Assembly (NCBI GenBank): GCA_902577525.1
Contig: CACGZG010000008.1
Location: 1-46,849 of the forward strand
DNA length: 46,849 nucleotides
Direction of reading: 5' to 3'
From: an uncultured Pelagibacteraceae bacterium
GTDB taxonomy: Bacteria > Pseudomonadota > Alphaproteobacteria > Pelagibacterales > Pelagibacteraceae
Part shown: piece after piece, positions 25,082 through 32,434 of the stretch
How the letters are laid out: every line of letters starts with the position of its first letter
Position numbering within the stretch: the stretch's first letter is position 1
Notes under the pieces: model-generated
The model's input: the letters and a program-made list of their open reading frames with translations, nothing else
The model's database searches: none
Told to the model about the DNA's origin: nothing
Program-made: the position numbers and the translations under genes

Positions 25082-26076
25082 TTTAAAAACAAATTCTTAG
25101 AATTAATTTTTTTAATATAATTTTGTAAATCTTTATCAGCATGTAAAAATATTTTCTTTTTTAAAATTTTTTTTCTAAAATTAGTACCAGAAATATCCTT
25201 TAAATAAGTTTTTTTGTGTAAGTTACATTGTTTTAAAACATAATTTCTACATTTTGTACAATAATATGCGCCATAAGAATAAAAGAAATTTACATTTATT
25301 TTGTTCTTAAGCTTTTTAGCAAAATTTATAGAATCAAAAGGATCATAATTTTTATTTGATCCCGCATGATCTCTACCGATAATAAAATTTTTTATACCAA
25401 ACTGATATCTTAAATTAGCATGATGAACTGCTTCTCTTGGCCCTGCATAAAAGAAACTTGAATATATTGGTAAAAATTCAATTTTATTTTTGTATTTCTT
25501 TTTTATTATGTATTTATAAATTTTATTTAAATAAGTAAAATTTATATCACCACTTTTTTTAGGACCTATTATAGGATTTATAATTAACTTTCCATATCTT
25601 TTTATTGCAGTTTTTAAAATCTGTTCATGTCCTAAATGTGGAATATTTCTTGTTTGAAAAGCTATTAAAGAATATTTTTTTTTAAGATTATTAATTTTTT
25701 TTTTTACGTCTAAGTTGTGTTTTTTTACATTGTTAATAATTTTACTTAAATTTTTTTTAGGTCTGGCATTAACGCAATAAACTTTGTCTGTATTAAAATA
25801 CTGTTTTATTGGTTTATAATTTATATTTTTTGTTTGATAAATTTTTAATAAATCTTTTTTATCAATTTTAAAGAAACTATGGGCTTTTTGATAATCAAAA
25901 GTATTTAAACCAAGTGGTAATATTAAAGGTATACCTTTATGTGGTTGGTTTATAAATTCTTTAAATTGTTTTTTATTTAAAAAAGTTTTTTGATACCTAA
26001 TTAGACCATTTTTTAAATTGATATAATCAAGTAAATACCTATAATTATCAGTGTTATAAAAGTTTTTTAAGTTCAT
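25078..26076 (-). CDS. sat: ATP sulfurylase (sulfate adenylyltransferase, homo-oligomeric Sat type)
   Basis: Makes adenosine 5'-phosphosulfate from ATP and sulfate. Active-site motifs are intact in the 332-aa product: QTRNIPHLGHE beginning at Q141, GPREAVHHANLRYQFG at 212-227, GRDHAG at 234-239 and SGTNFR at 296-301. A Cys/His cluster (C273, C276, C284, H287) matches the zinc site seen in some bacterial Sat proteins. It is shorter than most Sat proteins (around 390-400 aa) at the N-terminus. The ATG at 26076 is chosen over 26154 because the longer frame only overlaps cysC. The gene overlaps cysC by 23 bp and the pyruvate-kinase-like gene by 4 bp. Confidence 0.88.
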   Translation of the reverse strand: MNLKNFYNTDNYRYLLDYINLKNGLIRYQKTFLNKKQFKEFINQPHKGIPLILPLGLNTFDYQKAHSFFKIDKKDLLKIYQTKNINYKPIKQYFNTDKVYCVNARPKKNLSKIINNVKKHNLDVKKKINNLKKKYSLIAFQTRNIPHLGHEQILKTAIKRYGKLIINPIIGPKKSGDINFTYLNKIYKYIIKKKYKNKIEFLPIYSSFFYAGPREAVHHANLRYQFGIKNFIIGRDHAGSNKNYDPFDSINFAKKLKNKINVNFFYSYGAYYCTKCRNYVLKQCNLHKKTYLKDISGTNFRKKILKKKIFLHADKDLQNYIKKINSKNLFLK

Positions 26077-26527
26077 TTTTAAAAAGATTATTTCCAGAAT
26101 TAAATAACTTTTTTGATTTAATTTTTGCAAGATGGAAATTTTTACCGACAACATTTTTTTTGTATTTATATGTCTTATGCTTTTTCTTAATTTTTTCGAA
26201 GTTATTTCTAATTACTTCAATTACTAAAATTTTATTTTTTATTGCTTTTTTATAAACTTCTTTTGTCATCCAAACTGTACTAATTATAGGGAAAGTATTA
26301 TTATAAATCGATAATTTACCAATAGATAACATTCTGTTAATTTGTTTTGTTCTATCAGTATTTGTATATGATAAGTCTTTACTAAGTTCTTTTCGCACAT
26401 AGTCTCCATCGATAACAAAAGGTTTTTTGATCTTTTTTTTTAAATATGTTGATGCAAAAGTTTTACCAGATCCCGAAAGACCATAAAACCAGATACCACT
26501 AATCTTTTTTTTTTTTAAATTATGCAT
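26054..26527 (-). CDS. APS kinase-like protein (CysC family)
   Basis: A 157-aa P-loop kinase resembling adenylylsulfate kinase, which phosphorylates APS to PAPS. The Walker A GLSGSGKT lies at residues 16-23, IDGDYVRKELSKDLSY at 39-54 matches the family DGDxxRxxLSxDLGF, and DR follows at 58-59. The C-terminal third is diverged: the usual (R)DPKGLYKKAR and GIDxxYExP segments are not recognisable, and NVVGKNFHLAKIKS stands in that place. It may be a true APS kinase or a related kinase of the type that phosphorylates other activated nucleotides. First gene of a three-gene operon. Confidence 0.75.
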   Translation of the reverse strand: MHNLKKKKISGIWFYGLSGSGKTFASTYLKKKIKKPFVIDGDYVRKELSKDLSYTNTDRTKQINRMLSIGKLSIYNNTFPIISTVWMTKEVYKKAIKNKILVIEVIRNNFEKIKKKHKTYKYKKNVVGKNFHLAKIKSKKLFNSGNNLFKNELKKLL

Positions 26528-26734
26528 TAATATTCAAATTATATTTTTTTATAAAGTTTGAAAGTTTTTTAAATGAGTTATTTTTATCTCACTTATTTCA
26601 AAAATTATTTTGAATAACAAATGTGTCATTATAAAGATTGTAAGTTATTAATTAAACTGGATTTGTCCATTTAAGATTGAACTATCTGATTATTTAATAT
26701 AGTCAATAATTTTTTATGTTAATCCTTATAATTA

Positions 26735-27448
26735 ATGATTGAAATTACAATATTCATCTTAGCTGTATTTCAAAGTATATTTGGTGTTGGCTTACTAGTA
26801 TTAGGAACGCCCATTCTACTACTTCTTGATTTTGAATTTTTTAAAATTTTGAATATTTTATTACCTTGTTCAATGGCAGTAAGTTTAATGCAAATAAATA
26901 AAATTAAGAATTATAAGATAATTGAGACAAAAATTATTTTTATTTCATTACCATGTATAATATTAGGTTTGACTACTTTAATACTTTTTCAAGAACATAT
27001 TAATTTTAAGTTATTAATTGGTTTTATGATTCTAATATCATTTATTATAAAATCTTATTTCAGAAAAAAGTTTGAGATTTTAATTTTAGAAAAAAAAAAA
27101 TATATTTTACCAGGAGCAGCTTTTTTTCATGGATTAACTAATACTGGTGGTACTATTATATCTTTAATTTTTCAAACTTTAAGAAAAAATAAATTTGAGA
27201 TTCAATCAAATATAGCATTTACATATTTTTTTTTCTCATTAGTTCAATATTCGATAATCAGTTTATATTTTAATCAAATATTCTTTGATAAAACTAATAT
27301 TATTTATGTATTAATATCTTTATTTGCGTATTTTCTTGGTGCAAATTTATTATATAAAATAAGTAATAATAAATTTATCGAAATTTTGAATATATTGATT
27401 ATATTTACGTCTTTATATTTAATTATATCTGGACTATCTTATTTATAA
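26735..27448 (+). CDS. TauE/SafE family permease
   Basis: A 237-aa membrane protein with about 7-8 helices. TauE/SafE features are FGVGLLVLGTPILLLL near residue 17 and the second-repeat sequence FFHGLTNTGGTIISLIF near residue 130. It is clearly different from the tandem pair at 11390-13070. It is divergent from the cysC-like/sat operon with a 207-bp shared upstream region. Since family members move sulfite, sulfonates or sulfate-like anions, a link to sulfate activation next door is a reasonable inference. Confidence 0.82.
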   Translation: MIEITIFILAVFQSIFGVGLLVLGTPILLLLDFEFFKILNILLPCSMAVSLMQINKIKNYKIIETKIIFISLPCIILGLTTLILFQEHINFKLLIGFMILISFIIKSYFRKKFEILILEKKKYILPGAAFFHGLTNTGGTIISLIFQTLRKNKFEIQSNIAFTYFFFSLVQYSIISLYFNQIFFDKTNIIYVLISLFAYFLGANLLYKISNNKFIEILNILIIFTSLYLIISGLSYL

Positions 27449-27474
27449 TCTAATTCTATTAAATTTATATTCTT

Positions 27475-27897
27475 ATGCATGAAAATTTTTTTCACGATTT
27501 AAAAGTTTATTACGAAGATACAGACTCTGGTGGCGTAGTTTATTACGCTAATTATTTAAAATTTTTGGAAAGAGCAAGAACTGAAGCTTTGTATTCAATT
27601 GGTTTTAGTAATAAAAAAGTTCAGGATCAATTTAACTCATTAATAATTGTTAAATCATGTAATATTGAATATAAAAAACCTGCTTACCTGGAAGATGAAT
27701 TAAATATAAGATCTTTTGTAAAGTCAATTACAAAAACTTCTTTTTTTATGAATCAATTTATAACAAAAAATAGTGAAACGATTGTTGAAGCTCTAATACA
27801 TTTAGTTTTTGTTAATAAAGAAGGTAAGCCAGTTAAAATCCCAGATGAAATATATTTGAAATTTAAACCTTATTTTTGTGATAGTATTAAAACTTAG
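27475..27897 (+). CDS. ybgC: Acyl-CoA thioesterase of the YbgC family
   Basis: A 140-aa hotdog-fold thioesterase. The signature VYYEDTDSGGVVYYANYLKFLERARTE, split here as YEDTDSGGVVYYANY with the active aspartate (D in EDTD) and LERARTE, is diagnostic. Members hydrolyse acyl-CoA or acyl-ACP and often sit next to tol-pal genes, but no tol genes are present here. The 3' end overlaps the convergent uracil-DNA glycosylase gene by 11 bp. Confidence 0.92.
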   Translation: MHENFFHDLKVYYEDTDSGGVVYYANYLKFLERARTEALYSIGFSNKKVQDQFNSLIIVKSCNIEYKKPAYLEDELNIRSFVKSITKTSFFMNQFITKNSETIVEALIHLVFVNKEGKPVKIPDEIYLKFKPYFCDSIKT

Positions 27898-28567
27898 CTA
27901 ATTTTTTAGCTTTTATAAATAAATTAACCATCATTTTATTCGAAATCAACTTTGTATTAACATTCCTAGGGCTTGGGTGATAACTTGATAAAATTATTAA
28001 ACCATTAGGCAATAATTGCAACCTTCCATGCTTAAAAACAAATTTTTTCCTAATAATGAATTTTTTTTTATATAATTTAATACAGTTATCAAACGCAACT
28101 TTTCCTAACGTAACTATTACTTTTAGTTTTTTTAAATATAAAATTTCTTCATTAAAAAATTTAGAACAATTAGAAATTTCATTACTTAGTGGTTTATCTC
28201 CAGGAGGCACACATTTGAGTATGTTAGTTACATAAGTATAATTTAATTTTAAATTGTCATTTAGATTTTTTGAAAATGGAGAATTTGAGATACCAGCTTC
28301 ATGCAAACATTTAAACAAAAAATCTCCAGATTTATCACCAGTAAATGCTCTCCCAGTTCTTGTTCCTCCGTGTGCTGCAGGCGCTAAACCAACTATAGCT
28401 AATTTTGAGTTTAAATTTCCAAAACCAGGAACAGGTTTACCCCAATAAGTTTCATTAATATTTTGTTTTCTTTTTTGGGTACTTATCTTGTTAATAAATT
28501 TTACTAACCTTGGACATTTTTTACAATTTACTATTGTATTGTTTAAATTGTTTAATCTAATATCCAT
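27887..28567 (-). CDS. Uracil-DNA glycosylase, family 5 (UdgB-like)
   Basis: A 226-aa DNA repair enzyme that removes uracil from DNA. N-terminal cysteines in NCKKCPRL (C15 and C18) belong to the usual iron-sulfur site. The family 5 motif GLAPAAHGGTRTGRAFTGD, which replaces the aspartate/asparagine motif of other families, is intact, and the C-terminal motif SSYHPSPRNVNT is present. The start codon is 3 nt from the divergent ATG of the histidine phosphatase gene. Confidence 0.9.
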   Translation of the reverse strand: MDIRLNNLNNTIVNCKKCPRLVKFINKISTQKRKQNINETYWGKPVPGFGNLNSKLAIVGLAPAAHGGTRTGRAFTGDKSGDFLFKCLHEAGISNSPFSKNLNDNLKLNYTYVTNILKCVPPGDKPLSNEISNCSKFFNEEILYLKKLKVIVTLGKVAFDNCIKLYKKKFIIRKKFVFKHGRLQLLPNGLIILSSYHPSPRNVNTKLISNKMMVNLFIKAKKLAKF

Positions 28568-28570
28568 AAA

Positions 28571-29128
28571 ATGAAATTTTTAAAAATCTTCATTATATTA
28601 TTTATATCTTTAACTACTCCTATTAAAGCAGATTTGAATAAAAAATTGATAAATGAATTAGAGGAGGGTGGAAAATTAATATTTATTAGACATGCTTATG
28701 CACCTGGAAGTGGTGATCCAAGTAATTTCAATTTAAACGATTGTTCCACTCAAAGAAATTTGAGTAATTTAGGAAGAGATCAGTCGAAAAAAATTAGAAA
28801 ATTCTTCAAGGAAAATAAAATACCAATTGATTTAGTAATAAGTAGTGAATGGTGTAGATGTAAAGAAACAGCTCTCATTGCGTTTAATCAATTTAAAACT
28901 AAAACTTTTCTTAATTCTTTTTACAGTGAAAAATTTTCAAAAAATAAAAAAACTCAGATGAAAAATTTAAAAAACTATATAAAGAATTGGAATGGTGATA
29001 AAAATTTAGTTATGGTCACTCACTTTGTTGTAATAACTGAGGCTTTGAATTATGCACCAGGTTCAGGAGAGATTGTTATTTCAGATAAAAATTTTAAAAA
29101 ACTAGGTAATATAGAAATAAGTTATTAA
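28571..29128 (+). CDS. Histidine phosphatase family protein, exported
   Basis: A 185-aa protein of the phosphoglycerate-mutase/SixA-like superfamily. A signal peptide of about 20 residues (MKFLKIFIILFISLTTPIKA) is followed by the catalytic RHA motif in IFIRHAYAPGSGDP. The second-histidine segment is VMVTHFVVITEAL, and an arginine pair lies in SSEWCRCKETA. It is expected in the periplasm and probably removes phosphate from small molecules or envelope components. The substrate is unknown. Confidence 0.85.
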   Translation: MKFLKIFIILFISLTTPIKADLNKKLINELEEGGKLIFIRHAYAPGSGDPSNFNLNDCSTQRNLSNLGRDQSKKIRKFFKENKIPIDLVISSEWCRCKETALIAFNQFKTKTFLNSFYSEKFSKNKKTQMKNLKNYIKNWNGDKNLVMVTHFVVITEALNYAPGSGEIVISDKNFKKLGNIEISY

Positions 29129-29135
29129 TAAAATT

Positions 29136-29261
29136 ATGTCCTCAAAAAAAGCAATGAAGCAAGCCCAAAAACAAGCTTATGCAAAACATAGAAGCAATAT
29201 TAGAAATAATCAATTTAGCAGTAGAAGAAAAAAATTTGCAGAAAATAAAAAAAAAAGTTAG
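29136..29261 (+). CDS. Very small, highly basic protein (41 aa), unknown
   Basis: An open frame ATG to TAG coding 41 aa starting MSSKKAMKQAQKQAYAKHRS and continuing with NIRNNQFSSRRKKFAENKKKS. About 40% of residues are Lys or Arg, without hydrophobic segments. It looks like a nucleic-acid- or ribosome-associated peptide. It lies 7 nt after the histidine phosphatase stop and could be co-transcribed with it. No family is recognised. The 3' end overlaps the next minus-strand gene by 4 bp. Confidence 0.5.
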   Translation: MSSKKAMKQAQKQAYAKHRSNIRNNQFSSRRKKFAENKKKS

Positions 29262-29680
29262 CTTTCTTTTTCAAATTTTTCTATTTTTTTACAGGTAGAA
29301 ATTTTAGTTATACCCTCTTCATCATTTAAGACAGTTTTCATAAAAATTTCTTGTTTGTTTTTTTCAAATAAAATTTGTGTATAAAATTGAGGATAACCAT
29401 GCTTATGAGTTAAAATTTTACCATCTTCCTCGTAAATATTTCTGACATAAGTATTGGATTTTTTTACACTTAAATCCGTCAATCTATATTTTTGATAGGT
29501 TTTTTCTTTATAAACGTAATTTCTTGTCATGATTAGTTCGTCTAAATTAAGAATATATTCATTTTTTAAAAACTGATCTTGTTTATCATCACAAGAACTC
29601 ATGATTATTATCTCGGATTTTAATTTCTGAATGGGTAAAATTATAAAAAAAAGTAAGATGAATATTTTAATTTTTTTCAT
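29258..29680 (-). CDS. Small secreted protein, unknown function
   Basis: About 140 aa, beginning MKKIKIFILLFFIILPIQKLKSE, a signal peptide with likely cleavage near residue 21. The mature part is short and charged, with two cysteines, one near the N-terminus (MSSCDDK) and one near the end (STCKK), that could form a disulfide. A TTG at 29692 gives a four-residue longer form, but the ATG at 29680 is preferred. No family is recognised. It is the third gene of a small minus-strand group with the 57-aa membrane protein and the DUF1289 protein. Confidence 0.6.
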   Translation of the reverse strand: MKKIKIFILLFFIILPIQKLKSEIIIMSSCDDKQDQFLKNEYILNLDELIMTRNYVYKEKTYQKYRLTDLSVKKSNTYVRNIYEEDGKILTHKHGYPQFYTQILFEKNKQEIFMKTVLNDEEGITKISTCKKIEKFEKES

Positions 29681-29840
29681 TTTTTTCAGCAAAAAAAAGA
29701 CCTATCAAAAGAAGAGCAGTCCATCCTAAACCTAAAAGACCTTTAAAAACATTTGTATCTGCACTCCAAATCTTAAGAAATAAAGCACCTATAACAAGTC
29801 CTATAATATAAATAATTATTACAATTGAAGTTTTACTCAT
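29667..29840 (-). CDS. Small two-helix membrane protein (57 aa)
   Basis: ATG at 29840 to TAA at 29667 codes 57 aa. It has two hydrophobic segments, SIVIIIYIIGLVIGALFL and GLLGLGWTALLLIGLFFA, joined by a short loop (KIWSADTNVFK), and ends in charged residues. It overlaps the DUF1289 gene upstream by 8 bp and the secreted protein gene downstream by 14 bp, the pattern of a translated operon member. The function is unknown. Confidence 0.65.
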   Translation of the reverse strand: MSKTSIVIIIYIIGLVIGALFLKIWSADTNVFKGLLGLGWTALLLIGLFFAEKNEKN

Positions 29841-30084
29841 TTTTTAAATTTTTTTTAAATAAAGAGATACCATTTTCAATTTTATAAGTATAGGACTCTT
29901 CAAAACTTTCTAATTGCCAACCAGATAATCTTTTTTTAATAACTATAAGGTTTTCTTTTTTCCACTCATCAGTTGTATTTCCGAGTTTCCAAATTTTTTT
30001 TTCATCATTATTTCTTCCACAACCATAACAATATCCAGTGGTCGGGTCAGTTTTACAAATACTTATACAAGGAGAAATTATCAT
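29833..30084 (-). CDS. DUF1289 family protein
   Basis: An 83-aa protein from the ATG at 30084. The cysteine motif SPCISICKTDPTTGYCYGCGR is the core of DUF1289, with four cysteines that may bind a metal, followed by WKLGNTTDEWKKEN. The longer frame up to 30147 adds only a low-complexity start and is rejected. The function of the family is not firmly known. Four nearby small genes point to a minor housekeeping cluster. Confidence 0.85.
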   Translation of the reverse strand: MIISPCISICKTDPTTGYCYGCGRNNDEKKIWKLGNTTDEWKKENLIVIKKRLSGWQLESFEESYTYKIENGISLFKKNLKNE

Positions 30085-30129
30085 TCTGATATTATAGAGG
30101 AAAAATAATAAAATTTGCAATAATTGTCG

Positions 30130-30158
30130 TTGGACAAATAGTTTCAATAATATATAAA
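30130..30158 (+). promoter_or_regulatory. Promoter of tRNA-Leu and probably tig
   Basis: TTGGAC at 30130-30135 and TATAAA at 30153-30158 with a 17-nt spacer. Transcription would start near 30165, eight bases before the tRNA 5' end. No other promoter is evident before tig, so both are likely transcribed from here. Confidence 0.65.
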
Positions 30159-30172
30159 ACTCATGAATTTAT

Positions 30173-30257
30173 GGGGCGATGGCGGAATTGGTAGACGCGT
30201 CGGTCTTAGGAACCGATAGAGCAATCTGTGAAGGTTCGAGTCCTTTTCGCCCTACCA
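30173..30257 (+). tRNA. tRNA-Leu (UAG anticodon)
   Basis: 85 nt with a long variable arm as expected for tRNA-Leu. The D-arm reads GCGGAATTGGTAGACGC, the anticodon TAG lies in the loop of GGTCTTAGGAACC, and the T-arm is GGTTCGAGTCC. The acceptor GGGGCGA pairs with TCGCCCT, giving a G1-U72 wobble at the first pair. The CCA end is encoded. The trigger-factor ATG follows 9 nt later. Confidence 0.95.
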
Positions 30258-30266
30258 CAAGATAAT

Positions 30267-31700
30267 ATGAAAGTTACAGTAGAAAATAAAAAAGGTTTAA
30301 ACAAAGATCTTAAAATATTCGTTGATAAAAAAACAATGAATAGTTACATGGATGAAAGGTTTGAGGAAATAAAAAGCTCTATCAATTTAAAAGGTTTTAG
30401 ACCTGGTAAAGTTCCAAGGGAAATTCTTAAAAGACAATTTGGCAAAGCCGTATTTAGTGAGGTTTTAGATAAAGTTCTTAAAGAAACTTCATCTAAAGCA
30501 TTAGAGCAAAATAAAATTAAACCTGCTGGTCAACCAAAGCTAGATCTTAAAATTTATGGCGAAGATAAAGATTTAGAGTATGTTATTTCAGTAACTGAAC
30601 TTCCTAAAGTTGATATTAAATCAATAGAAAATATAAAATTTGATGAGTACATTGTAAAGATTGATCAAAATGAGACTGATAAAAGAATTAAAGATATTGC
30701 TAAAAATCAACCTAACTTTAAAGATGCAACCGATGACATTAAAGCAAAAGAAGGTGATTTAGTTATCTTTGATTATACTGCTACAGTTGATAACAAACCT
30801 TTTAAAGGTGGCGAGGGTAAAAACACTCAGCTTACCTTAGGTAAAGATTTATTTTTAAAAGGATTTGATGATCAATTAATAGGAGTTAAAAAAGACGATG
30901 AAAAAACCGTTGAAGCAATTTTGCCAGAAAATTTTCCTGAAAAAGATTTAGTAAATAAAAAAGCAAAATTTAAATGTAAAATCACATCTATAAAAAATCC
31001 AGAGGCTGTTAAAATTGATGATCAATTTGCAAAAAACTTAGGAGCAAAAGATTTAAATGATCTTAAATCATTAATCTCTAAACAAATAAATGATGAGTAT
31101 AAGAATTCTTTAGATCGTTTGACTAAAAATCAAATATTAAAAGAGATTGAAAAATTTAAAGTAAATGAAATTCCAGATAACTTGTTAGAAGATGAAATAA
31201 AGATACTGTCTCAAGGTATGAACGAGGAAGATAGAAAAAAGAGCAGGAAGAATTTCGAGGAAGTAGCAAAAAAAAGGATTAAAGTTGGTTTAATACTAAA
31301 TGAATTTGGGGAACAAAATCAAGTAAAAGTTACTGAACAAGAGTTACAAGCTGAAGTTCAAAAACAAATACGAATGATGCCTGGTCAAGAAAAAATGGTA
31401 ATGGATTTTTATAAAAAAAATCCATCTGCATTAAGTAGTTTAAGAGGTACCGTATATGAAGAAAAAATATTAAATCTTGTTAAACAAAAAGCAAAAGCAA
31501 ATAAAAAAGAAATTTCGAAAAATGAGGCAGAAATAATTTTAAAAGACTCTCAAAAACAACAATTTGACCAAGAACTTACTGCTAACAGAAAAAGTAAAAA
31601 GAAAATTGAGGAAAAAAAACTAACAGAGAACAAAAGTCCATCAAAAGCTAAAAAAACTAAATCACTCCCAAAAAAAACAAAAAAAGTTAGCAAAAAGTAA
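30267..31700 (+). CDS. tig: Trigger factor
   Basis: The ribosome-bound chaperone and peptidyl-prolyl isomerase that meets nascent chains. The ribosome-docking motif GFRPGKVP lies near residue 44, the FKBP-like domain ([29 protein letters not shown]) spans about 150-240, and the helical C-domain follows. The C-terminal tail of about 50 residues is very Lys/Ser-rich. Length is 477 aa. The ATG at 30267 begins [10 protein letters not shown]; the frame starting at 30228 lies inside the tRNA and is not used. No Shine-Dalgarno is visible. It is followed by clpP in the usual order. Confidence 0.95.
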   Translation: MKVTVENKKGLNKDLKIFVDKKTMNSYMDERFEEIKSSINLKGFRPGKVPREILKRQFGKAVFSEVLDKVLKETSSKALEQNKIKPAGQPKLDLKIYGEDKDLEYVISVTELPKVDIKSIENIKFDEYIVKIDQNETDKRIKDIAKNQPNFKDATDDIKAKEGDLVIFDYTATVDNKPFKGGEGKNTQLTLGKDLFLKGFDDQLIGVKKDDEKTVEAILPENFPEKDLVNKKAKFKCKITSIKNPEAVKIDDQFAKNLGAKDLNDLKSLISKQINDEYKNSLDRLTKNQILKEIEKFKVNEIPDNLLEDEIKILSQGMNEEDRKKSRKNFEEVAKKRIKVGLILNEFGEQNQVKVTEQELQAEVQKQIRMMPGQEKMVMDFYKKNPSALSSLRGTVYEEKILNLVKQKAKANKKEISKNEAEIILKDSQKQQFDQELTANRKSKKKIEEKKLTENKSPSKAKKTKSLPKKTKKVSKK

Positions 31701-31732
31701 TCTCAAGTTGTATAAGTAAAACGAATCAACTT

Positions 31733-32344
31733 ATGACAAATAAAATTTTAGAACAAATGAGCACTTTAGTTCCGATGGTTGTTGAACAATCTAACAAAGG
31801 AGAAAGAGCTTATGATATCTATTCAAGATTATTAAAAGAGAGAATTATTTTTTTGACTGGTCAAATTAATGATAACGTGGCATCGTTAGTAACTGCTCAG
31901 CTTCTTTTTTTAGAGGCTGAAGATCCAAAAAAAGAAATTTTTTTATATATTAATAGCCCTGGAGGATTAGTTACTGCTGGCTTAGGTATTTATGATACTA
32001 TGCAGTATGTTAAACCAGATATATCAACCTTATGTATTGGACAAGCAGCTTCGATGGGATCTTTTCTTTTATCAGCTGGTACAAGAGGAAAAAGGTTTTC
32101 GCTACCAAATTCTCGAATAATGGTTCATCAACCATCTGCAGGTTTTCAGGGTCAAGCTACTGATATAGAAATTCATGCAAATGAAGTTTTATCTTTAAAA
32201 AAAAGATTAAATGAAATTTATTCTAAACATACAGGAAAGTCTGTTGAAGAAATTAAATCTGCTTTAGAGAGGGATAATTTTATGACAGCAGAAGCAGCCA
32301 AATCTTTTGGATTAATTGACGAAGTAGTAGAAAAAAGATCCTAA
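31733..32344 (+). CDS. clpP: ATP-dependent Clp protease proteolytic subunit
   Basis: Serine protease barrel of the ClpXP protease, 203 aa. The catalytic serine is S107 in [14 protein letters not shown], and the histidine is H132 in RIMVHQPS; the aspartate is expected near residue 181. It works with ClpX encoded next. An imperfect hairpin (AAGTTG/CAACTT) lies just before the ATG, and no clear ribosome site is visible. Confidence 0.97.
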   Translation: MTNKILEQMSTLVPMVVEQSNKGERAYDIYSRLLKERIIFLTGQINDNVASLVTAQLLFLEAEDPKKEIFLYINSPGGLVTAGLGIYDTMQYVKPDISTLCIGQAASMGSFLLSAGTRGKRFSLPNSRIMVHQPSAGFQGQATDIEIHANEVLSLKKRLNEIYSKHTGKSVEEIKSALERDNFMTAEAAKSFGLIDEVVEKRS

Positions 32345-32381
32345 AGCACTACATATTGTAAATTATGAATTTGAAACTTGA

Positions 32382-32401
32382 TTACAATGAGTCAATTGTA
32401 A
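32382..32401 (+). promoter_or_regulatory. Inverted repeat in the clpP-clpX gap
   Basis: TTACAAT-GAGTCA-ATTGTAA is a perfect 7-bp inverted repeat with a 6-nt loop, in the 90-nt gap before clpX. There is no U-tract after it, so it is not a normal terminator. It could be an operator or an mRNA processing site. Confidence 0.35.
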
Positions 32402-32434
32402 TAAAGTATTAGTATTGATTCGTTCTAAAATTTT

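Noticed and set aside
26077..26154. Longer N-terminus for the ATP sulfurylase.
   Set aside because: It only adds overlap with the cysC-like gene and has no family match; the ATG at 26076 gives the usual 4-25 bp overlap pattern.
30228..30266. Upstream start giving tig 13 extra residues.
   Set aside because: That start lies inside the tRNA-Leu gene, and the extra residues do not match trigger factor; the ATG at 30267 starts the conserved N-terminus.
31705..31732. AAGTTG/CAACTT hairpin just before clpP as a regulatory element.
   Set aside because: Only 6 AT-rich pairs around a 16-nt loop; not better than chance in this composition.
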